The notes under the pieces were generated by a model. It saw nothing but the letters and a program-made list of their open reading frames with translations, had not been told where the DNA came from and did not search any database. The position numbers and the translations under genes are program-made. DNA of 64,000 nt from Berkiella_A sp963976875. Lineage in GTDB: Bacteria; Pseudomonadota; Gammaproteobacteria; Berkiellales; Berkiellaceae. Of the stretch, positions 36,361 through 44,113 are shown piece by piece. The DNA lies in the NCBI GenBank assembly GCA_963976875.1, contig CAXBML010000004.1:1-64000 (forward strand). Direction: 5' to 3'. The stretch's first letter is position 1; each line of letters starts with the position of its first letter.

Positions 36361-36849
36361 TTACTGAATGCCAACAAAAATGTCAAACACAGCATTTGTG
36401 GGATCGAGCGTCTTAACATCTAAAACTTCAAAATCAGCTTTATAGGCACGCTTACCTTCAAAGTCTAAATCATTCATCATCCAAATTTGGCGCCATGCAC
36501 CGATAATGACATCAGGAATTTTACCTGGGGCGGTGGTGAATTTTTGATATGTGCTGGCTTCGATGGTAATTGTTTCCAAACCTTCTGGTAGCTCAGCGGC
36601 TTCAGTCATTTCCTCACCCATGAAATAAGTATAATCACCATGTTCATCAGTTTCATAGTCTGTATATACAGAAAAGGTACGACCTGCATCTTTACGATTA
36701 GGAATTTGATTCGCTAGGCCTTTCATAAAATAATTTTCAAACAAGGAACCAATTTTAGCTTTTTCTGGTTCCATTTCATTTTTATTGTTAGTGCGAACAG
36801 ATATGCCCGCTAGTATTATTTTGTCACAGTTTATTTTTTCTTTTTTCAT
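36361..36849 (-). CDS. GyrI-like / AraC effector-binding domain protein
   Basis: Small single-domain ligand-binding protein. I start at the ATG at 36849 (162 aa, MKKEKINCDKIILAGISVRT), which has AAAGGA seven bases upstream; the longer frame to 36924 has none. The fold is suggested by IGSLFENYFMKGLANQIPNR, VYTDYETDEHGDYTYFMGEE, YQKFTTAPGKIPDVIIGAWR and YKADFEVLDVK, as in YdeE/Rob C-terminal domain proteins of the GyrI/SOUL superfamily. There is no DNA-binding domain. The ligand is unknown. It lies 115 bp downstream of the RND pump operon, and small-molecule binding beside an efflux pump is suggestive only. Confidence 0.78.
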   Translation of the reverse strand: MKKEKINCDKIILAGISVRTNNKNEMEPEKAKIGSLFENYFMKGLANQIPNRKDAGRTFSVYTDYETDEHGDYTYFMGEEMTEAAELPEGLETITIEASTYQKFTTAPGKIPDVIIGAWRQIWMMNDLDFEGKRAYKADFEVLDVKTLDPTNAVFDIFVGIQ

Positions 36850-36963
36850 TTTATATCCTTTTTTTGTAAAATCATAAAAACCACCATATATAAAGCCTAG
36901 CAAGAATGTCCGAATTTGAGACAAGTTAGTTCTAAAAGAGACCCAATACAGCCGTTCTCAAAA

Positions 36964-39900
36964 CTAATTTGTGCGCCCCAATAATCTCATCACAACCGGT
37001 ACCACATATAAGGTAAAGACTGTACCAATGGCCATACCGCCTACAATCACCCAGCCAATTTCAGCTCGGGATTCGCTACCAGCGCCTACAGCCATTGCTA
37101 ATGGAATACAACCACAGATTGTTGCCATCGTTGTCATTAATATAGGCCTGAATCGTAAGCTGGCTGCAGTAATAATAGCCTCTTCCAATGGTACAGATTT
37201 TTCACGTAATTGCTTTGCAAATTCTACAATTAAAATTCCATGTTTGGTAATTAAACCCACCAAGGTAATAAAACCAATCTGACTATATATATTCAAACTA
37301 CCACCATGTAAGTGCATGGTCAGTAACCCACCAAAAACAGCCATGGGAACACTCAACATAATCACAAAAGGCTGAATGAAACTTTCAAATTGTGCAGCCA
37401 AAACTAAAAATATCACTAATAATGCGATTAAAAATGTATAGTAAATACTCGCTGAAGATTCCATATACAGCCGAGTGGCACCGGTATAATCAACATCGGC
37501 CACTTTTGATACTTCGCGAATGGTTTTATTAAAAAATGCTATTGCTTCATCCATGCTATAATCTGCGGCCATCGATGCTGTAATCGTTGCACTGGGCAGT
37601 TTATTAAAATGATTTAAGCTCGTTGCAACCGTGACTTCTTTGGCTTCAACAAAGTTAGCCAAAGGGACTAAACCATTATTAGATTGAACTTTGATATCAT
37701 AAATATCTTCTAAAGTTTGTCTAAATGCCCCTTCCGCTTGGACAAACACATCATATTGTTTTGCCCCTTTTTGAAAATGGGTAACCACCTTCCCACCCAT
37801 CAGGACTTGCAAAGTTTGGCCAATTTCAGTAATGCTTACCCCTGATGCGGCTGCTTTTTGCCGATTCACTTTAATTTCAATTTGAGGCTTATTGGTTTTG
37901 AGATCAGTGTTCAAATTAAATAACTTTGTATTTTCACGCGCTTTGGCCATGACTTTTTGAACCGTGTCTTTCAGTTCATCAAAACTACCTGGATACTCAA
38001 TGACAACACTCAAACCGCCATCTAGTACACTGTCTGCTAAAGAAGAAGGTGGATTAATCGCAAAACTCATCAAGCCAGGCAAACCAAATAATTGCTGATT
38101 AATATTGTCGACCACTTCAAACTGAGTACGAGCTCTTTTTTGTCTGTCTTTTAAAATACAAAATGCTAAGGCCTGCCTAACATTTGGATAACCAATAATC
38201 AGGAAGTAGTCTTTAACTTCTTCTATGTTATTGAGTACATCTTCATACTCTAAAGCGTATTTACTCGTAAACCCGACCATAGCCCCTTCTTTGGCCATGC
38301 CCATAGTGATAGCAAAACCTCTATCTTCAATAGGTGTCATTTCGGACTTTAAGTTTTTAAACAAAAAGACGTTTGCGCCTAAAACAATAAAAAGCAAGCC
38401 GACAATCCAATAGCGTTTATCTAAGAAAAATATTAAACTTTTTTTATATTTATTTGTAATATAGGACAATACAAATTCGATAGCATTGTAAAACTTGCCG
38501 TGCTTTTCTTCTTTTTTTAGTAACATGACACTCATGACAGGGGACAATGTTAAAGCCGTAAAACCGGAAATAAACACACAGCCTGCTAATACAACCGCAA
38601 ACTCAGTAAACAGCTTGCCGATTTTACCATCCATAAAGGCAATCGGCGCAAATACGGCTGCCAAGCTCAAAGTCATTGCGATGACAGGGCCACCAATTTC
38701 GCGCATACCTTGTATACCCGCCTCAAATGGCTTCATTCCCTCTTCTATATGCCTATAAATATTTTCTAACACAACAATTGCATCATCGACCACAAGTCCA
38801 ATCGCCAAGACTAAGGCCAGGAGCGTGAGCAAGTTAATACTAAAGCCAAAAGCGTAAATCATCAGCATCCCACCCAGTAGAGATATGGGGATAGTGATAA
38901 TCGGGATCAACGTTGCACTGATGGTTCTTAAAAATAAAAATATAATTAAAACAACCAATACAATTGCTTCAATAATTGTTTTTTGAACGGCTGATATAGA
39001 CTCTTTAATAATCTCTGTCGAGTCATAGGCTATGACTAAATCAACACCTTGTGGCAAACCTTCTTTAATAAAAGGTACGACTTTGTGCATGACTTTAGAA
39101 ATATCTAATGGATTTGCAGTAGATTGCTTAACTAACCCAAGTCCGACTGTAGGCTTACCATTAAAACGCGCAAAAAACCTTTCATTTCGGGCGGCAACTT
39201 CAATCGTAGCAACATCTTCAAGCTTAATCAGATATCCAGATTTTTCTTTGAGTATAATATTTTTAAATTCTTGCTCTGTCTGTAAGTCAGTTTTTGAGTA
39301 AATTGTAAATTCTGTTGTCACCCCTTCAATCGTTCCTGAAGGCAAAGCAATATTTTGTGACTCAATTGCCTGGGTGACATCATGAACTGTCATATTAAAT
39401 GCCGCTAATCGAGCAGGATCTAGCCTGACTTGCATAGACGGCATACGTGCGCCAACCACAAATACTCTCGCAACACCTGGTAAATTTTCTAACTTATCTT
39501 TTATCGTTTGCTCAACCAATTCACTTAACTGCATCAAAGAATGTGTATCACTTGATAAAGATAGCCATGCTATTGCATTAGAATCAGATTCCACTTTTGA
39601 TATAGTAGGCTCATCTGCATCTTCGGGTAACCAATTTCTGATAACTGCGACTTTATCACGTATATCATTCGTCACGGCATCAATGTCTTGTGACGACTTA
39701 AAAACCAAAGTAATGCTGCTACGGCTATCACTACTGCTTGATTGCATAAAATCTAAGCCTGACAACCCAGAAATCGCGTCTTCGATTAAGCGCGTCACCT
39801 CTGTTTCAACTATTTCCGCACTCGCCCCTGGATAAGTTGTACTAATGCTCACAACTGGCGCAGTAATGTCTGGGTATTCCCGCACCGTCAACTTTTGGTA

Positions 39901-39984
39901 GGCCATAATACCCATCAATACAACCAGTAAATTGATCACCGTGGCAAACACAGGTCTTTTGATGCAAAATTCGCTTAACTTCAT
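36964..39984 (-). CDS. RND multidrug efflux pump, inner-membrane transporter (AcrB family)
   Basis: Proton-driven exporter of 1006 aa, slightly shorter than AcrB (about 1050). The N-terminus FCIKRPVFATVINLLVVLMG followed by REYPDITAPVVSISTTYPGA is typical of HAE1 transporters. The proton-relay Asp pair is in LALVLAIGLVVDDAIVVLEN. Twelve membrane helices flank two large periplasmic loops, and the end has GLITKHGILIVEFAKQLRE. It follows the adaptor gene by 28 bp. No outer-membrane TolC gene is nearby, so the pump must use a channel encoded elsewhere. Substrates cannot be predicted. Confidence 0.95.
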   Translation of the reverse strand: MKLSEFCIKRPVFATVINLLVVLMGIMAYQKLTVREYPDITAPVVSISTTYPGASAEIVETEVTRLIEDAISGLSGLDFMQSSSSDSRSSITLVFKSSQDIDAVTNDIRDKVAVIRNWLPEDADEPTISKVESDSNAIAWLSLSSDTHSLMQLSELVEQTIKDKLENLPGVARVFVVGARMPSMQVRLDPARLAAFNMTVHDVTQAIESQNIALPSGTIEGVTTEFTIYSKTDLQTEQEFKNIILKEKSGYLIKLEDVATIEVAARNERFFARFNGKPTVGLGLVKQSTANPLDISKVMHKVVPFIKEGLPQGVDLVIAYDSTEIIKESISAVQKTIIEAIVLVVLIIFLFLRTISATLIPIITIPISLLGGMLMIYAFGFSINLLTLLALVLAIGLVVDDAIVVLENIYRHIEEGMKPFEAGIQGMREIGGPVIAMTLSLAAVFAPIAFMDGKIGKLFTEFAVVLAGCVFISGFTALTLSPVMSVMLLKKEEKHGKFYNAIEFVLSYITNKYKKSLIFFLDKRYWIVGLLFIVLGANVFLFKNLKSEMTPIEDRGFAITMGMAKEGAMVGFTSKYALEYEDVLNNIEEVKDYFLIIGYPNVRQALAFCILKDRQKRARTQFEVVDNINQQLFGLPGLMSFAINPPSSLADSVLDGGLSVVIEYPGSFDELKDTVQKVMAKARENTKLFNLNTDLKTNKPQIEIKVNRQKAAASGVSITEIGQTLQVLMGGKVVTHFQKGAKQYDVFVQAEGAFRQTLEDIYDIKVQSNNGLVPLANFVEAKEVTVATSLNHFNKLPSATITASMAADYSMDEAIAFFNKTIREVSKVADVDYTGATRLYMESSASIYYTFLIALLVIFLVLAAQFESFIQPFVIMLSVPMAVFGGLLTMHLHGGSLNIYSQIGFITLVGLITKHGILIVEFAKQLREKSVPLEEAIITAASLRFRPILMTTMATICGCIPLAMAVGAGSESRAEIGWVIVGGMAIGTVFTLYVVPVVMRLLGRTN

Positions 39985-40012
39985 AATGTTTAACTTTAAA
40001 TTGAGAGTTTAT

Positions 40013-41029
40013 TTATTCAATCACGTTCACAACTGCACCGTCATGCAGCTTAATTTGGCCAGCCAATACGACTTGATCATTTTCGGCAACACCTAATGTA
40101 ATTTGAACCAGACCATTTTCTTTCGCACCAATTAAAACTTCTGTGTGAATAGCTTTATTATCTATTACTTTATAAACGTAAAACTTACTATCTTGGTAAA
40201 TTAATGCTTCTTCTGGAATCATGAGGGCATCAGGCACTGTTTTTAAAATAATACGCAATCTAGAAAACAATCCTGGCTTTAATATTAAATTCGGATTCGT
40301 AAATTTCGCTCTGGCATGTAAAGAACGCATGGTGGCATCTAATGTCGGAGCTATGGCATAAATTTCACCCTTAAAAATTTGACCTGGTAACGAATCGGCA
40401 ATTAAGTCGACCTTCATACCTTCTTTTATATCTAACAGGTATTTTTCAGGAAGATGGAAATCGGCCACAATAGTATTAATATCGACTAAGTAAACTAAAG
40501 GCTGACCAGGATTAATATAATCCCCTACATCAACATCTTTTAATCCTAAAATACCTGAAAAAGGGGCTGTAATTTGCGTTTTATCAAGGTTAATTTTTGC
40601 TAGCGCCATATCCGCTTCATTAAATTTTAAATCTGCTGATGCTTCTTCAGCATCAGATGTAGAGCCGGTTCCTTTTTCTAACAATTTTTTAAGACGATTG
40701 TACTTGGTCTGACTATGCTCAAATTTTGATTTTGCTTGCTTGAGCCTGGCTTTATAAACTCTATCGTCTAATTGAACGACAATATCTCCAGATTTAACAG
40801 GCTGACCTTCTGATAAATTTAATTTGATTACCTTCCCTGCAATGTCCGACTGCAAAATAACTTCCCGAAAGGCCTTTATCTCACCTTGTGCTTGAACATA
40901 TTTATCAACTGACTGCGCTTTTACCGCAATCGTTTTTATCGGGGTAGGTGGCATTTCTGCAGCAGTAATATTTGTAAACCAAATTAACAATAATGGGAAA
41001 AGGTAAGTAGCTGATTTATTGAAATGCAT
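40013..41029 (-). CDS. RND efflux periplasmic adaptor (membrane fusion protein)
   Basis: A 338-residue adaptor that bridges the inner-membrane pump and the outer-membrane channel. The N-terminal hydrophobic signal is SATYLFPLLLIWFTNITAAE with probable cleavage after AA. The lipoyl half-motifs SDIAGKVIKLNLSEGQPVKS and ITAPFSGILGLKDVDVGDYI flank an alpha-hairpin (YNRLKKLLEKGTGSTSDAEE). It is the first gene of the two-gene efflux operon; no regulator is adjacent. Confidence 0.93.
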   Translation of the reverse strand: MHFNKSATYLFPLLLIWFTNITAAEMPPTPIKTIAVKAQSVDKYVQAQGEIKAFREVILQSDIAGKVIKLNLSEGQPVKSGDIVVQLDDRVYKARLKQAKSKFEHSQTKYNRLKKLLEKGTGSTSDAEEASADLKFNEADMALAKINLDKTQITAPFSGILGLKDVDVGDYINPGQPLVYLVDINTIVADFHLPEKYLLDIKEGMKVDLIADSLPGQIFKGEIYAIAPTLDATMRSLHARAKFTNPNLILKPGLFSRLRIILKTVPDALMIPEEALIYQDSKFYVYKVIDNKAIHTEVLIGAKENGLVQITLGVAENDQVVLAGQIKLHDGAVVNVIE

Positions 41030-41123
41030 GATTTGCTCGCTGTGTACAAAAACGAAAATGTTTCGTAAAAAATAAGGGAAGCACTAATCTGAATATGATT
41101 GAAGACATCAACAAGGGCCGGAA

Positions 41124-41153
41124 CTCCAGCTAAGCTTAAGAGCTTGGCTGGAG
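41124..41153 (-). other. Strong hairpin downstream of ppiD
   Basis: CTCCAGCTAAGCT (41124-41136) and AGCTTGGCTGGAG (41141-41153) form a 13-bp stem with one G-U pair and a 4-base loop, about 20 bases past the ppiD stop. No U-tract follows on the minus strand, so it may protect the mRNA end or act as a weak terminator. Confidence 0.6.
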
Positions 41154-41173
41154 AATGATACTAAAAGCAAAGA

Positions 41174-43084
41174 TTAGGACGTGAAGTCTTCTCTTTTAAT
41201 TTTTGCTTTTTGCTCTAGCGATTTGGTATAGAGTGTAAAATCTAACTCACCAGCCTGGCGCAAAACATGTTCTTTTAACTGTGCAATTTCTTCTGGTTTT
41301 GCATCATTTAACTTGCCATTCTCTACATCCGTTAACCAAACAACCGCATAGTCACTATTCACAAGCTGAGTCACTTCTGCAGAAACCCCTGTCTTTTGAC
41401 TGGGTCTTGCAAGCTTAAATACAGTATCCAAGATGTACCGATCTTCCTCAGTTGAGGTCAAAGTAATATTTTTGCTTTCTTGCCATGCAAATTCAGAAAT
41501 TAACTTGTCTTCTTCTACAGTGTTAGATTTTAATTTATCTAAAATAGCTTTAGCGGCTAATTCAGCCTGATCACTACTCTTTTGATAAACCAATAGGGAT
41601 TGTATGCTCGCCTTCACTTCAGATAAAGGCTTAAGCGCAGAAGGTACTCGTTCAGCTATCCTAAAGACAACATAATTCTGATCATCCAGTTGAATCAGAT
41701 CGCTATTATTTCCCTGGTCTTTTACATATTCACTAAAAGCAACCTCTACCACTTTCGGAGTATTTAATTCTTTTATGTTCTCTGGATTCTCCTGAGTGAA
41801 GAGCGCCGTCTTCTCAACCGTTAAACCCATTTCGTCTACAATTGGTTGTAAAGTATCGGGATAATCATAAGAGAGGTTAGTTAGTTTATCTATCCTATTG
41901 ATGATTTCATCTTCAGCCCAACGAGTCTGCAACTGAGCAGTGACTTTATCCTTAACCTCGTCAAATGCCAGTACTTTCTCTTCAGTTAAATCCAATAATT
42001 TAATAATATGAAAACCAAAATCTGTACGAGTCGGCTCACTGTACTTCCCTTTTTCTAGATTGAAAGCAACAGCTTCAAAAGCAGGAATGCCTATTTCTCC
42101 TCGCACAATCCAATCTAGGCTACCACCTTTATTTTTCGTTTGGACATCATCTGATTCAGATTTGGCTAAATCCTCAAAAGATTCGCCTTTGGTTAAACGT
42201 TGATAAATAGCTTTGATTTTTTTATCTGCATCTGAAATTTCTTCTTCACTCGCATCATTGGCAACTTGAATATATATATGTGCTAAAGAACGGCGCTCAG
42301 GCTCATTAAATAACGCTTTGTTTTCATTGTAATATTGTTTGATTTGGTCTGGTTCTGGGGTATAGCTATTTTTCACTTCCTCCAGATTTAAAGCAACATA
42401 CTCTAATGAAACTTTTTCAGGCGTATAGAAATCTTGAGTATTTGCCTCATAAAATTCATTCACCTCGTCATCACTCACTTTGATAGTATCTGCAAATTTT
42501 TGTCTTTCTACTTTAGTGTAACGATAACTTCTTTTTTGAAAAAAGTAATTCATAAAAGCATTGAAGTCTGGCTCAATTACAAAGCTTGTACTAGCCAGCG
42601 CCGAATATAACTGCTGTTGTAGAAGCTGTTTTGTAAACATTTCTTTTAATTCGCGTTCAGATAAATTCATATTCATCAGAAAACGTTTGTATTGATTTAT
42701 TGAAAAAACACCATTTTCATGAAAAATAGGCAATGCGCGTATCTGTGAATCAATGCGATGTTCACTCACTTTAAGACCTAAATCTTTAGCCCCTTGTGTA
42801 ATAAGGGTTTCATCAATTATGGAATCTAAAATTTTAGCTTTGATAGCATTGGGTGAAAGATGCTTAAGATTTGAATTGGGTTGGCGCAACAATTGCTCGT
42901 ATTGTTTTTCAAGCATAGACAGAGAAATTTCTTCACCGTTAACTTTCGCAACTGTTTTGCTCTGATCACCTGCGGGTGTAAAAAAGCTACCGCCCCCCCA
43001 GAATAAAATAAAGGTTAGTGCAATAAGGACGACGATTACCCAAGCAATCCATCCTTGTGCTTTTTCTCTCATTGCCTGCAACAT
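41174..43084 (-). CDS. ppiD: Periplasmic folding chaperone / peptidyl-prolyl isomerase PpiD
   Basis: Membrane-anchored periplasmic chaperone that meets newly exported proteins at the Sec translocon. The length of 636 aa is close to E. coli PpiD (623). A single N-terminal helix (AWVIVVLIALTFILFWGGGS) is followed by a SurA-like N-domain (VAKVNGEEISLSMLEKQYEQ) and one parvulin domain (residues about 265-360: RRSLAHIYIQ, KNKGGSLDWI, FGFHIIKLLDL). It sits after hupB and two tRNAs, as in many gammaproteobacteria. Its ribosome binding site GAGG directly follows the U-tract of an intrinsic terminator, suggesting that part of its expression is read-through. Confidence 0.94.
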   Translation of the reverse strand: MLQAMREKAQGWIAWVIVVLIALTFILFWGGGSFFTPAGDQSKTVAKVNGEEISLSMLEKQYEQLLRQPNSNLKHLSPNAIKAKILDSIIDETLITQGAKDLGLKVSEHRIDSQIRALPIFHENGVFSINQYKRFLMNMNLSERELKEMFTKQLLQQQLYSALASTSFVIEPDFNAFMNYFFQKRSYRYTKVERQKFADTIKVSDDEVNEFYEANTQDFYTPEKVSLEYVALNLEEVKNSYTPEPDQIKQYYNENKALFNEPERRSLAHIYIQVANDASEEEISDADKKIKAIYQRLTKGESFEDLAKSESDDVQTKNKGGSLDWIVRGEIGIPAFEAVAFNLEKGKYSEPTRTDFGFHIIKLLDLTEEKVLAFDEVKDKVTAQLQTRWAEDEIINRIDKLTNLSYDYPDTLQPIVDEMGLTVEKTALFTQENPENIKELNTPKVVEVAFSEYVKDQGNNSDLIQLDDQNYVVFRIAERVPSALKPLSEVKASIQSLLVYQKSSDQAELAAKAILDKLKSNTVEEDKLISEFAWQESKNITLTSTEEDRYILDTVFKLARPSQKTGVSAEVTQLVNSDYAVVWLTDVENGKLNDAKPEEIAQLKEHVLRQAGELDFTLYTKSLEQKAKIKREDFTS

Positions 43085-43095
43085 AATCGTACCTC

Positions 43096-43128
43096 AAAAA
43101 AAAGGCATGTTATAAAACACGCCTTTTT
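43096..43128 (-). terminator. Intrinsic terminator after the tRNA pair and immediately before ppiD
   Basis: On the minus strand a 12-bp stem with one mismatch (AAAAAGGCGTGT pairing with ACATGCCTTTTT, 43099-43110 and 43117-43128) and a 6-base loop is followed by a run of eight T. The ppiD Shine-Dalgarno GAGG begins right after the T run and the ATG is at 43084. Confidence 0.85.
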
Positions 43129-43179
43129 AAAAACAAACCAACTTTTCAGTAAGCTAGCCACCCAATGATGACCGTGAAA

Positions 43180-43256
43180 TGGCGGAGCGGACGGGATTCG
43201 AACCCGCGACCCCCGGCGTGACAGGCCGGTATTCTAACCAGCTGAACTACCGCTCC
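43180..43256 (-). tRNA. tRNA-Asp (GTC)
   Basis: Complete cloverleaf: acceptor GGAGCGG pairs with CCGCTCC, G73 and an encoded CCA. The anticodon loop CTGTCAC between CCGGC and GCCGG gives anticodon GTC. It lies 6 bp after tRNA-Val. Confidence 0.97.
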
Positions 43257-43262
43257 GAATTT

Positions 43263-43338
43263 TGGTGGGTGCTGAGGGACTTGAACCCCCGACATTCGCC
43301 GTGTAAAGGCGACGCTCTACCAACTGAGCTAAGCACCC
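43263..43338 (-). tRNA. tRNA-Val (TAC)
   Basis: Acceptor GGGTGCT pairs with AGCACCC; A73 and an encoded CCA are present. The anticodon loop TTTACAC on the TCGCC/GGCGA stem reads TAC. It is transcribed with tRNA-Asp, downstream of hupB. Confidence 0.97.
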
Positions 43339-43389
43339 GTCTTAATTTTATTTTTATTCTCTGCTTCATGTTGTTACATTTTATTATTT

Positions 43390-43447
43390 TGTAACAACGA
43401 AGCCGGAGTTTACATTATCTTTTAGGTCATTACCACTATTTAATCAG
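43390..43447 (-). pseudogene. Decayed second copy of the hupB 3' end
   Basis: In one minus-strand frame it reads NSGNDLKDNVNSGFVVTK then stop, matching GKGLKDAVNSGSVVTE of HU. At DNA level roughly 70% of about 58 positions match 43569-43627. There is no start or upstream part. Confidence 0.75.
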
Positions 43448-43477
43448 CTTTTTTTTAATTTCAAAGCCTGCTTTTTT

Positions 43478-43536
43478 GCTAACAACGGAGCCGAATATTA
43501 CATTATCTTTCAGCACTTTACTAGCATTAAAACCAG
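43478..43536 (-). pseudogene. Decayed first copy of the hupB 3' end
   Basis: It reads GFNASKVLKDNVIFGSVVSK on the minus strand, matching SFKAGKGLKDAVNSGSVVTE of HU; 44 of 59 bases agree with 43569-43627 by hand alignment. It is about 90 bp away from the true gene end and about 88 bp from the next copy. Confidence 0.8.
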
Positions 43537-43552
43537 ATTTTTATTTTTTATT

Positions 43553-43870
43553 TTAAGCTGACTCTTCTGTGACGACGGACCCGGAGTTTACGGCATCTTT
43601 CAGCCCTTTACCAGCCTTAAAACTAGGAATTATTGCAGCAGGAATCTGCAAAGGTTCGCCAGTCTTAGGGTTACGTCCGGTTCTTGCCGCTCTAGGTTTA
43701 ACAGAAAAGCTACCAAAACCAGGGAAAGTAATAGATTCGCCACTGCGTAATGTCGTAGTGACATTCTCAATAAAAGCATTAACCATTTTTAAGGCTACTG
43801 TTTTTGGTACTTCAACTTGCTCAGAAATTGCGTCTACTAGCTCTGACTTATTTGTAGAAATATTGCTCAC
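43553..43870 (-). CDS. hupB: DNA-binding protein HU
   Basis: Nucleoid-associated histone-like dimer that bends DNA. Core: NKSELVDAISEQVEVPKTVA, then NAFIENVTTTLRSGESITFP, the beta-arm RTGRNPKTGEPLQIPA with the intercalating Pro, and PSFKAGKGLKDAV. I start at GTG 43870, which has AGGGG seven bases upstream; the frame opening at a TTG (43903) adds residues HU does not have. About 105 aa, longer than the usual 90 by a short N-terminal lead and the tail NSGSVVTEESA. It lies between lon and the tRNA-ppiD region as in other gammaproteobacteria. Two degraded copies of its 3' end follow it. Confidence 0.94.
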   Translation of the reverse strand: MSNISTNKSELVDAISEQVEVPKTVALKMVNAFIENVTTTLRSGESITFPGFGSFSVKPRAARTGRNPKTGEPLQIPAAIIPSFKAGKGLKDAVNSGSVVTEESA

Positions 43871-44054
43871 TAAATGTCCCCTTTTACTTTGCTTAAATAA
43901 CAAAAGGTTGCCTCATGCTTCCTCTTTATTTATCAGGCAAGTTACCACGCAATAGGGTCGCAGACAAGCTACAAAAATAATAACACCCAAAATAATAAGT
44001 TCATTTTGAAAAAGCGAATGTCATAGTTAGGGTAAGTATGGTTGCAAACATAAG

Positions 44055-44082
44055 CTCCCCCTCTAAGAGTTAAAAGGGGGAG
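44055..44082 (-). terminator. Hairpin downstream of lon
   Basis: CTCCCCCT (44055-44062) and AGGGGGAG (44075-44082) form an 8-bp GC-rich stem about 32 bases past the lon stop. No clear T run follows on the minus strand, so termination strength is uncertain. Confidence 0.55.
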
Positions 44083-44113
44083 AATTAAAAAGCAAAAAAG
44101 AAATAATTAAATC

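Noticed and set aside
30822..36924. Prophage or integrated element
   Set aside because: No integrase, transposase, phage structural gene or repeated att-like boundary is visible in or around the segment.
43179..43394. Protein-coding frame over tRNA-Asp and tRNA-Val
   Set aside because: It lies across two complete tRNA genes on the other strand; frames reading ERTGFEPATPG-like text are a known artefact of tRNA DNA.
43390..43536. Separate small genes related to HU
   Set aside because: Only the 3' part of hupB is represented, with no start codon, no DNA-binding arm, and stops in nearby frames; they are remnants.
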